Assembly (NCBI GenBank): GCA_033297075.1
Contig: MU858070.1
Span: 186,001 to 250,000 of the forward strand
From: Rhypophila decipiens
Taxonomy: Eukaryota; Ascomycota; Sordariomycetes; Sordariales; Naviculisporaceae
DNA length: 64,000 nt
Reading direction: 5' to 3'
Part shown: positions 22,830-35,900 of the stretch, in pieces
Numbering within the stretch: the first letter of the stretch is position 1
Layout: each line of letters starts with the position of its first letter
Translations under genes and position numbers: made by a program
Notes under the pieces: generated by a model
What the model was told of the DNA's origin: nothing
Databases searched by the model: none
Seen by the model: only the letters and a program-made list of their open reading frames with translations

Positions 22830-25800
22830 ATGTCCCAATTGATCAATGGAACCGTGCCGCCCCCGAAGCAAATTCGCTTTGTCAACAATCAAGGACAACC
22901 TCCATCCAAACGAAGGAGGATCAATGCTGCGTAGGTGGTCCTCATTTCTTTTGTCCCTGAGCTTCCTGGCCAGTTTCTTGCTACGTCTTAGCTCCCATCT
23001 AGCTCTTGTTCTTGTCCTCTGCTCAGGAGACTCCTGCTAAAGCGCTCCCCAGATGCTTGACGTGCCGCAAGCGCAAGACTCGATGCGCAGGTGAGAAGCC
23101 AGTCTGCTCCACCTGTTCCAAAAATGGGCATACCTGTCTTGGGTATAACGATCTTGTCGAGAGGACCGTCAAGAAGGAAGATGGAGGGGACTCGACAATA
23201 GCAAGAGGGGCTCGCGAAAATGGCATGTCGGACCCCAAACACGATCAGGGGGAGGAGTACATGGTGGTGGACGAGGACGAGGAGGAGGAGGGTGACGACC
23301 GACGACATAGCAAGGCAGCGGCCGGAGCCATGCGCGCTGGCTTTGTCAACCAGGACGCTCCTTCAAGACGCGACTCCCGCGAATCAGCCTCCAGCCACAC
23401 AGTCTCGGCCAACCAGCAGCAGCATCATCACGGCAACGACTGGGACCACGAGACCAAATCACAAGGGTCTGCGAAGACGATGAGAGTGTCCGTCTTTGGG
23501 CAGACGGCATCCTACTCGGAGGACGGACGGAGTTCAAACAACCGATCGCCTGTCCAACACCACACCGAGACCCGTAGGATGCCTTACTTTCGCTACTTCG
23601 GCCCCACCGCCATCGTGCCGGGGTACAAGGCCATGGTCGTCAATGTTTCGGTTCCCCGTGACAGACGCAAGAGTCGCGGCTCTTTCTCGGCAACCTCGCC
23701 CGGATCCTTGTTTGGCCACGGACACGCCTACAATCACCAACCACACCCCGACACTGTGTTCGAGAGCCTGGAGGAGACGCCCGTGTACGATGTCAACGAT
23801 TCGGCTCCCACCCATCCGCTGATCATAACGCTCGTCAAGACCTTCTTCCTCCACTTGGGCTGCAACTACCCGTTTCTTCGAGAACAGCGGTTCCTACGGC
23901 TGGTAAAGGAGAAGCGGGCCGAGCCTATTCTGGTGGATGCCATGTGCGCCCTGGCTGCTCGGTTTTCGGATATGCCGATATTCACCAACGACAACGATGG
24001 CAAGACTGTGAGGTCAGAGTACGGCCACGTCTTCGCTCAGCGTGCAAAGGCGGCTACAGTTGATACATTTCCGTGTCCTTCGGTTGCCGCTGTGCAAGCG
24101 TGCTTGCTGATGGCGTACGAAGGCTTTGGCGCGAACCAAGACAGTGCCTTGTGGATGTATCTCGGCTTAGCGATACGGATGGCAGTGGATCTGGGGCTTC
24201 AGAAGATGGTGGGCATCAAGTACCAAGGAGAACGTAACCCCTGGTACACGAGAACCTGGAGTCGGAGAAGCAGCGAGGGCCCGGACGAGTCGGACAGTAA
24301 ACAGAATGAGGAGGACCACATCAGCGCAGAGGAGCAGCAGGAGGTGGAACAGGAACGGACCGACACGTTTTGGGCCGTCTTCGTCCTCGACCGAGTGATA
24401 TCATCAGGAACAGGCAGACCCGTAACCTTCAGAGACGACGACTTTGAGCTGGCCCTCCCACAGCCTACCATCGACCCAGTCTCTGGCTGGCCAGCACCCT
24501 TTCCGGCTTTTATCCAGATCATCCATCTGTACGGTCGGGTGTCGGACGTGCTCAACAACATTCGAAATGCGGCCGATCTCACGGATGAGAAGCTGGCCCG
24601 GCTGTCCCAGATGGAGAGCGACCTGACCAAAATCTATCAGAAGCTGGATCCGCGCCTTCATTTCAATGCCCAAAACTTCCAGCGGTATGCCAGTAAGGGT
24701 CAAGGCACCACCTTTATCCTTCTGCATTTCTGGTTTCACGCCTTGATCATCGTCCTTCATCAGCCAACGCTGCTCACTCCATTTGGGAGTCGTCCCATAC
24801 GCCTCTTGCCAAACAGCCGTGAGCTCTCGGTGTCGAGTGCCAAGACAATCGCTGATATCCTAGCCTTCGCCGAGTTGATCGACCCCAAGAGCTTCATTGG
24901 CAACCCATTTACGTCTCAACCCATGTACATCGCCGCCTGTGCCTTTTTGATGGAGTCCATCACCAATGCCTCGAACCCTCCCTCCAGGGCACCGTCACCA
25001 CCTCCCGAAGAACACAGGAGCGAACCGCAGAGGCCCCCTAGCACCAAGCCGGGACAAGGCAATGATAGCAAGTCGGCCCAGCACTTGCTCTTGGCCACCG
25101 CTGCCGAAGAAAACTATAAACGATGCTACAAATCGCTGCAACAGCTCCAGCAATATTGGGGAGGTGTCGGCTATATTCTTACTGCACTCGACCAGAAGAG
25201 CAAAGGTATATGGGACTGTGAAACGTTCACGAGTGAAGAATATGAGAGCACCAGGCTACCTCGTCAAAGGTCCTATAGCCGTCTGGCTCGGTTCGATCAT
25301 CCGCAGTCGCCGGTCCCCGCCATCGGCGTGTCTCTAACGGGAACTACCAACTCTCCCAACTCGAGCCTGACTCGGCTGTACCAGAACCCCTCGGTCCCAG
25401 TATCGGCTGCCACGCCACCGGGCAATATGATCTACGACCCTATACGAGCCAGCCTCCCGGAGCCACCGTCCATGTTTCCTCCAGCATACCCACAACCCAA
25501 CGTCTCTGCCGTCAGGTACCAAGTCCACCCTTCCAAGGCCAACCGTCCGTCCAACTCGTCTGCGCCTGGACCCTCGGCGAAATCAGGACTCAAGTATGAG
25601 GCTCTCCCTCCGGATGACGCGGACGGAAATAGCCCGGTCAGCGAATCGAAGCTCCACATGCTGGCAAACATGCCGCAGCACCACCCATCCTACACTCCGT
25701 CCTCGCAGCACTCGTCGGCCTACGAGTCTCCCATGGGGCACAGCGGGTCTCCGAGCTCACTCACGGATGCCGGCATGGGCTCTCATCACTCTTCGCACCA

Positions 25801-26101
25801 ACAACAACCCAGCCACAACGGCTATAGCAATGGACTGCATTCCCATGCTGCCAATGGCGGACAGAACCTCTACCAGGCCGATTTTGCCCAGAGCGGGCTT
25901 GTCTCGGGATCATACCCGTACCTTGGAATAAATCCTGCCCAGGACTATACATTCGACAGCCAAGATTTCAGTCTGGATGCCCTCGGCTCGCTCGGGTTAC
26001 CGACTGAGATGATGCCGCCGTGGTTGGAGATTCTTCCAAACGATGTGCTGGGGTTCCTTGGCGGCGGTATGGCTGGTGCGAACCAGGGACATATGCCCTA
26101 G
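22830..26101 (+). CDS. Zn(II)2Cys6 transcription factor with fungal middle homology domain (1049 aa)
   Basis: Exons 22830-22930 and 23053-26101 are separated by a 122-nt intron (GTAGGT donor, CCCCAG acceptor); 3150 bases give 1049 residues. The zinc cluster is at residues 35-62, CLTCRKRKTRC then CSTCSKNGHTC, preceded by the basic SKRRRIN. The intron falls just before the first cysteine, so exon 1 must be included for an intact N-terminus. An in-frame TGA 19-21 nt upstream of the start rules out a simple N-terminal extension. An acidic run (DEDEEEEGDD) lies near residue 105. From about residue 288 to 640 the sequence fits the PF04082-type fungal_trans domain (HPLIITLVKTFFLHLGCNYP; MYLGLAIRMAVDLGLQKM). 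The C-terminal third is Ser/Pro/His/Gln-rich and disordered. A nuclear regulator; I cannot assign it to a named pathway. Confidence 0.93.
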
Positions 26102-26992
26102 GCTTGAACTGTATCATGCCTGTCTGAGAGGGCATCACGATATTCTGGATGCTTCATGACCTGATGAAATTCCCTTAAACATTGTCCGAGTTTGGGATTT
26201 TGGCTCACTGCATTCGGTCCATCTTTCTTGTTTGTCTGTTTGGTACTTTGAATCCGTTTTGGTCGGCTGGTTCAGCTGGGGATAATATGGCGCACCACTT
26301 GATTTTATATAAGATTTCATATTCGGACTAGGAATCTTCACACTGCTAAGAAGACTTGGGAGGGATTCACTTTGGATTGGGAGTTCAGCGGCGGTTGATG
26401 TTTTGCTTTGGGTCGACATCTCGGGGCGCTATGAAGGCATTGTGGAGGTGTCTTGCATCTTTTGCATACTTGTAGCAGTTGAGAAAAAAGGAATAGTAGT
26501 AAAAAAAACCACGGCACATTGCATACCGACAGAGGGGGTCGAGCAGTCGAGGGAGACGAGGTCAAGAATTTCGGGGCATGTCTATTATTCACGTTTTCTT
26601 GGTCACTTCACGGGTCCCTTTTTCTTCGCATGCTAGGGCACGACGACGACGAGCACGATGGAGGAAAGAAACATTGTTAGTTGTCCATGTATTCATCACA
26701 TTGCATCGGTTATTGTCTGTTTGGTATTCCCGTATCCTAGGGCATATCACCATGTACCAGTCCACATAAATCCGCTTGCCGGCCCGAAACCTGGAACTTA
26801 AAAGATATCATGTCAGGTGTTGGCCGAAACTCTGTTTCCTTACAGCTCAGCCCTAATCTTGATTTCCAGCACAAATACCATCTCTCCCGCTGATTCAAAA
26901 AAATACAATCCACCACCTACCCTCCTTTTCATTCTGCATGCAGCCCACCACGCAACAGAGCATCTCAAACGTCAACCTACCACTTGCACAAC
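26102..26992. other. Intergenic region
   Basis: This holds the 3' flank of the second Zn2Cys6 gene and the promoter of the 2EXR-domain gene. It is AT-rich with short A runs. No gene, RNA or repeat is seen. Confidence 0.7.
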
Positions 26993-27679
26993 ATGGCCAC
27001 GCACTTTCGATTCCTTGACCTGCCAGCGGAGATCCGGCTCGAGATATACAGGCATGTCCTGATTACTCGTACAAAGGACGGCTCATTGCCGATAACAAAG
27101 CTTCAGCCACGACACTTGCGGAAACCGATATGTACTCACACGCCCCGGACGTCGATACTATCGAGCTGCCGGTTGATCTACCACGAAGCGGTCCCAATAC
27201 TCTACCAGCAAACTGTTTTCAGTTTCGGTTTGGAGGTCGAGGTTCTGGACTTCTTCCATGAAGTTGGCCGCCACAACGCGAAGCACATCCGGCATTTCAA
27301 AATGGAAATCTCGTTCACGGCAATCAACCCACCATTAGATCCCCGGGGACGACTGAATCTGGACATAGTGCGGTGCATAGGCAACTACTGCCCCAACCTA
27401 AGAGAGGTGGAGGTTGGGTGGAATGACTATCATCACTATCTCTGCTGCCGTCCAGCCCTTGTAGAGTGCGCCGAATACTTTCGACTGCTCGTGACGCGGT
27501 TCAAGAATGCCTTTCCCAACTTGAAGAAGATTTCTTCCCCTGAGATGAGGGCCCGGGGACGGCAGTTTATGTACTGGAGAGATAGGTTCATCCCTAACAG
27601 CCGAGTTGAAGGCTGGTGGGATAATGGGTGCGACCTTTTGGAGGCGAATGGTTGGGATCTCTCAAAGAAAGTCAGGTAA
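26993..27679 (+). CDS. 2EXR/F-box-like domain protein (228 aa)
   Basis: An intronless frame starting at ATG 26993 (context ACAACATGG). An upstream in-frame TTG at 26984 is not used as a start in fungi. Residues 4-22 (HFRFLDLPAEIRLEIYRHVL) form the F-box-like opening typical of the large fungal 2EXR/DUF7730 family. They are followed by the SILSSCRLIYHEAVPILYQQ block, which is also typical of that family. The rest predicts a mixed alpha/beta fold without enzymatic motifs, containing CPNLREVEVGW. Members are abundant and lineage-expanded in Pezizomycotina; their molecular role is largely unknown, with F-box-like protein interaction as the usual guess. The gene is a full-length family member for its size class. 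Confidence 0.88.
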   Translation: MATHFRFLDLPAEIRLEIYRHVLITRTKDGSLPITKLQPRHLRKPICTHTPRTSILSSCRLIYHEAVPILYQQTVFSFGLEVEVLDFFHEVGRHNAKHIRHFKMEISFTAINPPLDPRGRLNLDIVRCIGNYCPNLREVEVGWNDYHHYLCCRPALVECAEYFRLLVTRFKNAFPNLKKISSPEMRARGRQFMYWRDRFIPNSRVEGWWDNGCDLLEANGWDLSKKVR

Positions 27680-28442
27680 AGCTGAGGATGGCTAAGTGGT
27701 TAGGACACGATTCGGTGCTTTAACAGGCCGGTCTTTGGAAGATTGGGCGTCATACTTGACCACTCTGGGCGGGTTCATCGGTTACGGACGCTTGCTTCCT
27801 GAACAAAGTCAAGGACGGGCAGGGCTGTTGGAAATCCAATGCTGGGTTTAAGGGAAGCTGATCATGTACCTACCTCCTACCTCTTGGTAGATACGGTATC
27901 ACATCAATCGAGATATTCCACCTTTTTCTTGGACAATATTGGGCAGTATCGTCAAATCATCACAATCCTGGGTCATCTTTTGAGAACCTTGATGGGTCTC
28001 TTGACATTTAGCTCCAAAAATAGCACAAAATCTTATCAATCTTATCGCTGCGGTGTCTTGGCTCCTTTATCGATAGACCCAACCGATCCCGGGCTATTCC
28101 CGATCTAGATTGGCGGGTTGAATTGACAAGCCCCGAAATCGGTCGATATTTTTTTCTTTGATGGTGCATGACTCTCGAGGTTGTGCAGGGATTGATGGAG
28201 TCACTGTATGATTCACACTGCCTGCCAACCCAATAACTAATTAGAACTCCAAAAGTACAGTACGTTATAATACAAGTATCAGTTAAACTCAATTGATTGA
28301 TATCATCCTGTCGTCACCCATTATTTTAGCTCCGAATAAACCAGCTGATCCCCAGTCGTAGACGCCACACGCAGCTGAGGGCTACCAAAACACAACCCCT
28401 CGTTCCCCGTCGTCCACCTCTGCGCAGCGCCCGCTCGTCGCA
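27680..28442. other. Intergenic region with arginine-gene promoter
   Basis: The promoter of the acetylornithine aminotransferase gene. It contains TGACTC (28169-28174) and GAGTCA (28198-28203), plus a related TGATTCA nearby. Just after the 2EXR stop codon, GGCTAAGTGGTTAGG (from about 27689) resembles a tRNA A box but has no complete cloverleaf. Confidence 0.7.
28169..28203. promoter_or_regulatory. Pair of Gcn4/CPC1-type binding motifs
   Basis: TGACTC at 28169-28174 and its reverse complement GAGTCA at 28198-28203 lie 240-275 bp before the start of the arginine-biosynthesis gene. TGACTC is the core of the bZIP cross-pathway-control (Gcn4/CPC1) site, which controls amino-acid biosynthetic genes in fungi. 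The match of motif and gene function is good, but occupancy is inferred. Confidence 0.55.
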
Positions 28443-29925
28443 ATGGCATTCCGAGTATCCTCCCGCAGAATCGCCGCGGTTGCGCGCGCATCCTACAGCC
28501 CAGCGCGGGCAACACGATTCTACTCGCAAGCGACAGCAGTACCGACGAGCGGCGAGCCCAGCAACACGGCGCAAATCAAGCGGGATGCGTCCCTCCCGAA
28601 CCCCGACCCGACCGAGGACTCTGCCAGCGCGGCGCTCGTCCGCGAGCATGCGCCCTACATGGTAGCCACTTACTCGCGCCCACCGCCCGTCTTTGTCAAG
28701 GGCGAAGGGTCCTACCTCTGGGACATTGAGAACCGCAAGTACCTCGATTTCACAGCCGGCATAGCGGTCAACTCGCTGGGCCACTGCGATCCAGGAATGT
28801 CAAAGTTGATTGCGCAGCAGGTCCGTTAACACATGCAATCCATCCATTTCCCTCCCCAACAAATCCGTCCTAACTGTTTACAACCAGGCAAAAACCCTAA
28901 TCCACGCCTCAAACCTCTACTACAACCCCTGGACGGGCGCGCTCTCCAAGCTCCTCATCGAAAAAACCGTCCAGTCGGGCGGTATGCACGACGCGTCCTC
29001 GGTATTCATCTGCAACTCGGGAAGCGAAGCAAACGAAGCGGGGATCAAGTTCGCGCGCAAGGTCGGCAAGCAGCTCGATCCCACGGGGGAAAAAGTCGAA
29101 ATTGTTTCCTTCCAGAATGCCTTCCACGGCCGGACCATGGGGTCCCTCTCCGCCACGCCGAACCCCAAGTACCAGGCCCCTTTTGCCCCCATGGTCCCTG
29201 GTTTCAAGGTAGGCGTGTATAACGACATCGCGGGAATAAACGACTTGGTCACAGCCAAGACTTGTTCTGTCATTGTGGAGCCTATCCAGGGCGAGGGCGG
29301 TGTGCAAGTTGCTTCTGAAGAATTCTTGGTCGCTCTGGCCAAGCGATGTCGCGAGGTCGGGGCGCTGCTTCACTACGACGAGATCCAGTGCGGCCTCTCG
29401 CGAACTGGCTCGCTCTGGGCGCATAGCAAGTTACCCGCCGTCGCGCACCCTGATATCCTGACCACGGCCAAGGCCCTGGGCAATGGATTCCCCATCGGCG
29501 CGACAATCGTCAACGCGCACGTCGCCGAGAAGATCAAAGTCGGCGATCACGGGACTACCTTTGGAGGAAACCCGCTTGCCTGCAGACTAGGACACTACAT
29601 TGTCGAGCGGCTGGCCGATGCGGCGCTGCAGACGGAGGTTGTGGCGAAATCGGCGGTTATGGTTCGGGGCTTTGGACAGCTGAGGGAGAAGTATCCGCAC
29701 TTGGTCACTGAGATTCGCGGACGGGGGTTGATTTTGGGGTTGCAGCTTACGAGGGACCCGTCGCCTGTTGTTAAGGCTGCGCGGGAGAGGGGGTTGTTGG
29801 TCATTACTGCTGGTACGAATACGTTGAGGTTTGTGCCTGCTTTGACGGTTACTGAGGGGGAGATCATGCAGGGTCTTGGGATTTTGGATGAGGCTTTCAA
29901 GGCTGTTTTGGCTGAGGAGCAGTGA
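28443..29925 (+). CDS. ARG8: Acetylornithine aminotransferase, mitochondrial (471 aa)
   Basis: Exons 28443-28820 and 28888-29925 are joined by a 67-nt intron with the less common donor GTCCGT and a CCAG acceptor. The N-terminus (MAFRVSSRRIAAVARAS) is Arg/Ser-rich without acidic residues, a mitochondrial presequence. This is a class-III PLP aminotransferase. It has NSGSEANE at about 169-176 (phosphate binding), HYDEIQCG with Asp290, and the Schiff-base lysine Lys321 in TTAKALGNG. HGTTFGGNPLAC follows, with the late motif RGRGLILGLQL. It converts N-acetylglutamate semialdehyde and glutamate to N-acetylornithine in arginine biosynthesis, the yeast ARG8 step. The LSRTGSLWAH and GLLVITAG blocks fit acetylornithine rather than GABA aminotransferase. 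Ornithine aminotransferase is the main alternative and is less likely given the presequence and motifs. Confidence 0.95.
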
Positions 29926-32900
29926 GGATGTGGTGAATGGTGTTGTTGGTGAAGCTTGTTTCTTAAAGGTTTCTCGTATATATATGGTTTTCCTTTTTCT
30001 TAGTCTCCTGGATGATCATCTAGGTGTTATGTTGTATGGAGTTTGGAGTCTAAAATGTCATTATATATATTCCATATCTGTCAGTGTCGATCTGAAAACC
30101 TGTCCAAGGGTTATTTATACTCAAGCCAAGTTCATTCAATGCGTTTTCTCCATGAGATCTTTTAGGTGGTGAGCCTTTTCTCCTATTCCTTGTGGTGTGT
30201 CGGTTGATGACTTTGCTATAACTTATTTCCTTTTTTGGTTGATATACTAGCTTTCTCTATGGTACACACTCATAACCCACCCATCCAGCCCACTACAGCA
30301 CACACACAAAGATGTCGTTCCTTTTTTATTCCTTTATCCCTGTATGTCTGTCAATAACTCGTCTTTTCTGTTCATGGTGTATACCTTTATTCCTATTTCC
30401 CGGGATGTATCCATGAATGTGCACGATAGGTACGATCGGAAGATGGGGAAAATTCAGCGGTAGGTACCCCATGTTCCCGGAAGCCACAAGCCGACAAGAA
30501 CACTGTGTCGGAGTCAATAATATTCAGGCCTTGTGTTACGATGAGAGACTTGCCTTCCCCATCGCCAATGGAAACGCCAGAGTCAAGCAGATCCAGCGGA
30601 CGGGCGGGCGGACGGGCGGGACGGACAGCAACGTACGGGATAGACCGACAGAGCAAGTATACTCCTCCCTACGATCGTACCTTGCCGAATCTACTCAGCA
30701 ATGTGACGGGCAAACTCACGGAACGGGACGGAAGGGAAGGGGGCGGGAGGGTCGGGTCGAGAAACCTTTTTTTTCCCTGGGCTTTTTTAGCATTCATTGC
30801 TTTGCAGCCTGGGAACTAGAATAAGGTGTTCAGATGCTATTTGACCTGCATGGTTCTGTTACTCTGCTATAACTATTACTATAGCTACTTGCTTCACATA
30901 TCTTCTTCTCTCATTTCCCATCTGGTCTCCTTATCTAGGCTGGTGGGGGGTTTTTCTTTTCCCTTTCTGTTTTTTATTTCCTTTTTTTCTTTTTTTTTTT
31001 TGCACATGTCGAGGCGACAGACAGACAGCTGGACTGCCTGACTGACTAAGTGAGTGACATGATGTTTCCTGTACCTGGGTAACTCTATAATTATGGGCCA
31101 AGTTGTACAAGCAACGGATCTGACAGCCACAGAGCCGGTTTCATTATTGCTTGTTCGGTTGTACAATTACACACACATGTTCATCATTGCACACGTAGGT
31201 AGTAGGTTCGTTCACGTTGTGTGAGGAGCTCGGCTGTGGATGTGTGAGAGAGATCTTGATCATACATGTATAGAACAGGAGTGAGGGATATCCGCTGCTG
31301 CTGCTAGGTACGTGCCTCCACAGGTATGGTATTTCGCAGTAAGTGAGGTCTTGCTTTGCTTGCATGTGGTTTCATTTCGTTCGGCAAAAAAGTCAACTTG
31401 GTGTTGCTTGGGGAAGCAAGCACCTAGGTAGTTAGGAGTACAACGAGGTTGTGGAAATCTATGTAAAATATGTCAATAATTATTCAAGAGGCCAACCTCA
31501 TCGACACATGCATGTACTCAGGGACCTCCATGCCCGCCATCGTCTCAATCAGCCAGTCACTCACTCATAGATTATTATGATCTCGAGAACACACATACCA
31601 TACCGTATATAACCACGCTCTTTGTACGGCGTAGCCTCCATATTTCTTTATATGCCGAATCTGATCTGACCATCATATTTGTCTGGTGCCACCGTACGGC
31701 GTAGCACAACGGGAAAGAAAGCAGTTGGCGGAACTAAGAGCGAGGAGGAAGGAAGGAGGGAATAAACCACCGAGTTACGTAGTTGGAAGGCAGGTCAGCG
31801 GCTGGGGAAGAGAAAAAAAAAAGCAACTCGGTGGCGAGAATAGGGGCCCGGGGGGATGGAACAGACCAGAACAGCAAAAACTTTTTTTCATGAAATATCA
31901 GAGAGAAAAACTATCTGACAGAATGTTCCCGATCGAAACTACGTACTAGTAGGTACCACAAACAGACAGATCTCTAGGTTGACCACCGGCGGCTTTGTTT
32001 ATCTATCTCGCTGTGTTATCTCAGGAAGGCAAGATTCCTACGTACCAGTTCCTCTTGATAGAGACAGACTGCGAAACGAACAGACTGACTTGACTTCCTT
32101 CTGGTACAGTCTAGTCTGATAGCAACCAAATACAACTAGAAGAAGAAGAAAGCAATCAAAAGTCGGTAGCCAATTCGTACGAGCCTGCGTTTCTGGTGAT
32201 GGCTTCTAGCATTAATTCATGCACACACCGGGGTGAGTCTGTCCATGTAGTGGACATACGATCAAGTATTTTTTTTATGTGCATCAGAACACCCAGTCTC
32301 TCTCTGATCCCCCCTTTTATTATTCTTCTACTCTTGTAGTATATAAATCACCTTGAAGCTGCAAGAGAGCGGCCTTTCAAGCGGGCAACATGTAAGTCTG
32401 TCTGTGGGTTGCTCGGGAATCCTTTTCACTGGGGGGCAGGAGACAAGGTAAGAAGGGATTGCCGATTGTTTGCTACTATCCGTTAGGATTCATCGACAGC
32501 GCGGCACAGAAGCAAACAATCCTCGTTGTTGAGAGCATCACCATCGGGGAAAAGGGGCCGTCAAGCGGGGCCGTTATTCGTCCGTAGGACCTTGAGTTTG
32601 AGCTACCATCATCATCTTTATTCTGCACAGCACTTGGCGGAACTTTGACTTTTGGCTAGAGTTATAATCACCTCGGCCAGTGTTTGTTTTGTATCGGTCG
32701 GGTATCAGAGTGAGAATTGAGAGGCATGTACCGGTACTTGATGTGTTGATGTGGGACTCTGGCTGTGCTGCGGTGTGGGGAAGAGAGCGACTGGAATGTG
32801 AGAAAAAGCCACCTTACCCAACCACTCGGATTCTGACTCTTGTCTTGTCTTGTCTGGCGGTGTGCAAAAAGTGAGGGTATTTTGTGTCAAGCAAAGAGAA

Positions 32901-35900
32901 AAAAAATAAAAGGCGCTTCTTAGGAAGACGTAATGAAAACGGCGGGGGTTGGCAAGACGGCTCTCATGTGTTGTTCTAGACACATCAACATGGGGCCAGG
33001 CATCGGCATAGAAAAGGATTCACAACGAATAGGCCAACTTGTTTCGTAGACCGACCGAAGAAAGTCGTTTTCATAGGGAAAGAGAACTTGTTGAAACATC
33101 TTTAATCTTTTTGACAAAATGTTTCTGGCCACTTGTATCGCAGAAGCGCTCAAGCACCAAGACAGAGGTCGTTAACCTCCGGGTGGCAATACGACCCAAG
33201 GCAGCGGTTGTCGCTTGCAATGCCGAAGAGGCCTCTTTATGGATCCTTTTCTGGTCGCAAGTCCGAACTCTCTGAGCCTACGGATTCCGTGCATGATGCA
33301 CTGGACAAAGAAAGTGGATGATGGGTCTTGATACAGTGGACCTAGGCGGTCAAGTCCACGTGTAAAGTGCCGAGCTGAAATGGCAGTTTACAAGATCCCG
33401 AAGCTTGAAGCCTTGAACAGCTGAGGGAACTCTCCGATGGCCGAACTGTCGATAGCTTTTTGCTCACTCCGCCACGCTGTGGCATAGGCGTGGATCCCGA
33501 TGCTCGTCAAAGGAGGCTGGATAGAGTGCAGGGCCCGGGGGTAAGGGGAGATGTGCAAGGGTCTGGAGCGCAGGGAAAAGTCAGATCGGGGTCTGGCCCG
33601 AGTGTTCTCCGACCTCCTACCAACCACTGACCAGGACTCAACTTTCGTCATGCGACACCGAGGTGAAGGTGGTTCTGGGCTCATCCGGACGTACCGTACC
33701 TTGTTGGTTAGGAGGCCGCTCAACGATGAATATCCCCTCGGTGACACCTTGAACTCTATTGTTCCTTTGCAATGCTCGACAACACACAGCATGCGCAGTA
33801 TAAGCCGACCAGAAACTGTCAGAGCATCGAGCACGACATGCCCATCTCATCTGTGGGCCTTGCGATGGAACCAGCCATCTCATTCCCGTCAACGTGATAC
33901 CCGTGCGTGGGGACGAGAGGACGGAGCAAGAGCTGTCAGTCCCTGACTCATTCTCTTTGTCCATTTCTGTGTGGCTGAGTGATTCAAGACCTTTAACCAT
34001 GCGACACGCAGCAAAGGGTAAAAAGGTGAATCGACGGCAAGCGTGTCGATCATGTCGTCCAAATTCTTTCCACACAAAGAGGGACAGAAAACACAGCGGC
34101 CAATAGAAGCGACCGCCCCTGAGCCACAAGTGACACGCGCCGCAGAGTGTGGAGAAAACAAACTGTCGACGACACAAAGAGGATGAAAGGAGCGAGAGAA
34201 GATCGGCCAACGTTATGCATCCAACGATTTTGTCGCTTGTGAAAGTTCTGCTTCTTGGACACACGCAAGCTGCCAGAATAGGGGGAAGGGGGTTGTTGTT
34301 TCAAGTTGTCGAGCCCCACCGAGAAATGTGGACTAAGCGTGCTTGGAACCGGAACCCCTTTTCGCTGCAACAGCGAATCGGACGTTGACGACAGGGTTCT
34401 CCACGTTGGAGCTCCAACTTCTTCGACCGGCCCTTGCAGCCACTGACAGCCCGCCGCTTGTCCAGCCAATCAGAGCCTGTGGCTGTTTTTGGGGCCGCCA
34501 GGAACAAAAGCCCCTTGATTGGCTGGGCCTGCAGGGGTGGGATTTTCTTTCGCTCCCTCCCACCGGCGCCGCCCCTTGCACCTGGAAAGATCCGCATGAG
34601 CCGCTAACGATAGCGCAGCTCACGGCTTTTCTTGGAATCCCACCAGATCTCATCGCATCTTGCTCAAGTTGGCTCACCTCACATCGCTGTGCCTCTGTGC
34701 CCCTCATTGCGCTCGCTGAGGGAGTACAAGATTCCATTTCGACTTCTATTCTTTTTGGGGTGGCACGAGATGGCTTTCAGTATGACTGACCAAAACCAAA
34801 ATAGGGATACACGGCAGATTTCTTTTTGTCGCTCTTCTTTTTTTGGTCCTCTCTGTCGTCACAAGTTGGAACAATGGACAATGGACAATGGTAGACAGGT
34901 ACCAGAATGCACCACATGCATCTTTCCTAACGTATTCCATCATCTTTTTCCGTTTTTGCCGCCAGATGAAGAAAAACATGAGACTTTGTGGCAGCCATTT
35001 GTTTGCCCGTCACATTGCACATTGTCGCCTCTCTGTCGTCCCATCACATCTTTCTTCCCTCCTGTCAAATCCGTTGGTTGTTGGTTGGACAATGCACCAC
35101 AACCCATGGCCTGGACCATGACAGCGGCTCTGTTTGGCTCTGGACAAAAGACGAAAACCGCTCACCGTGGCTCGGTGATGCATTCTGTGGGGCCGTCAAG
35201 CGGCGGGGATGTGCTGGACCAGGATAAGGGTTGGAGGACAAGAATCCAGGGGTTGGTAAACTGTGGTTGTGTGGCCGTTGGTGAGCATGTTGCGTCTTGT
35301 CACTTGTGGCAGTTCTCGACTGTGAGTGGTGGGCTGCCGTGGCTGACCCCTGTCGCCAGAAAGGGGCAGCGAACGAATGTCGTGCGTTGGACTGCTCTCT
35401 TTGGGATGTCCTAGTGGCGTTGAAACAAAGCTACAGGACTAGCTGTTCATCCCTTCCCCCTCTCCCGTCCAGTCGTTAGGGGCAGGAGATGCTGGGAGGA
35501 AACATTTAACTTGAGAATCCCCTGGGATTGTCTAAAGTCATAGGCTCTTCTTTCTCTCCTTACCGTTCCAGTCAGTCAGTCCTTCAGCAGCTGCGTACGT
35601 TTGTGTCTTGGGTCTCAGTCCTCCTCCACGCTCATTCTTTCATTCTTTAAACACGGGCTTTGACGCCTCTTGTCCAACTCTGACACTTTCCCTCCCTCGT
35701 GTCATTTTTGCATTCCATCTTATTTCACTTCTTTTGACTTTGGTCCTAGAGTCCTTTCGGTGACCTGCGGCCATTGTACTTTGTTCGTGTACCAGTACAC
35801 ACCCACCACGGGTCTCCTCCTTTGATCCGTTTGTGATACATTCTTATTGTTCACACAATACACACAATACACTCCCTTGGCTGAGCCCCTCCACAATAGC

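Noticed and set aside
27686..27780. tRNA A-box-like sequence (GGCTAAGTGGTTAGG) followed 80 nt later by a weak B-box-like GGGTTCATCGG
   Set aside because: No pairing acceptor, D or T stems can be drawn; not a tRNA gene.
34632..35414. Open frame of 260 codons on the plus strand upstream of the LPMO gene
   Set aside because: Lies in the probable promoter of the LPMO; the translation is Cys/Trp/His-rich without order or motif, and other frames overlap it. Treated as chance.
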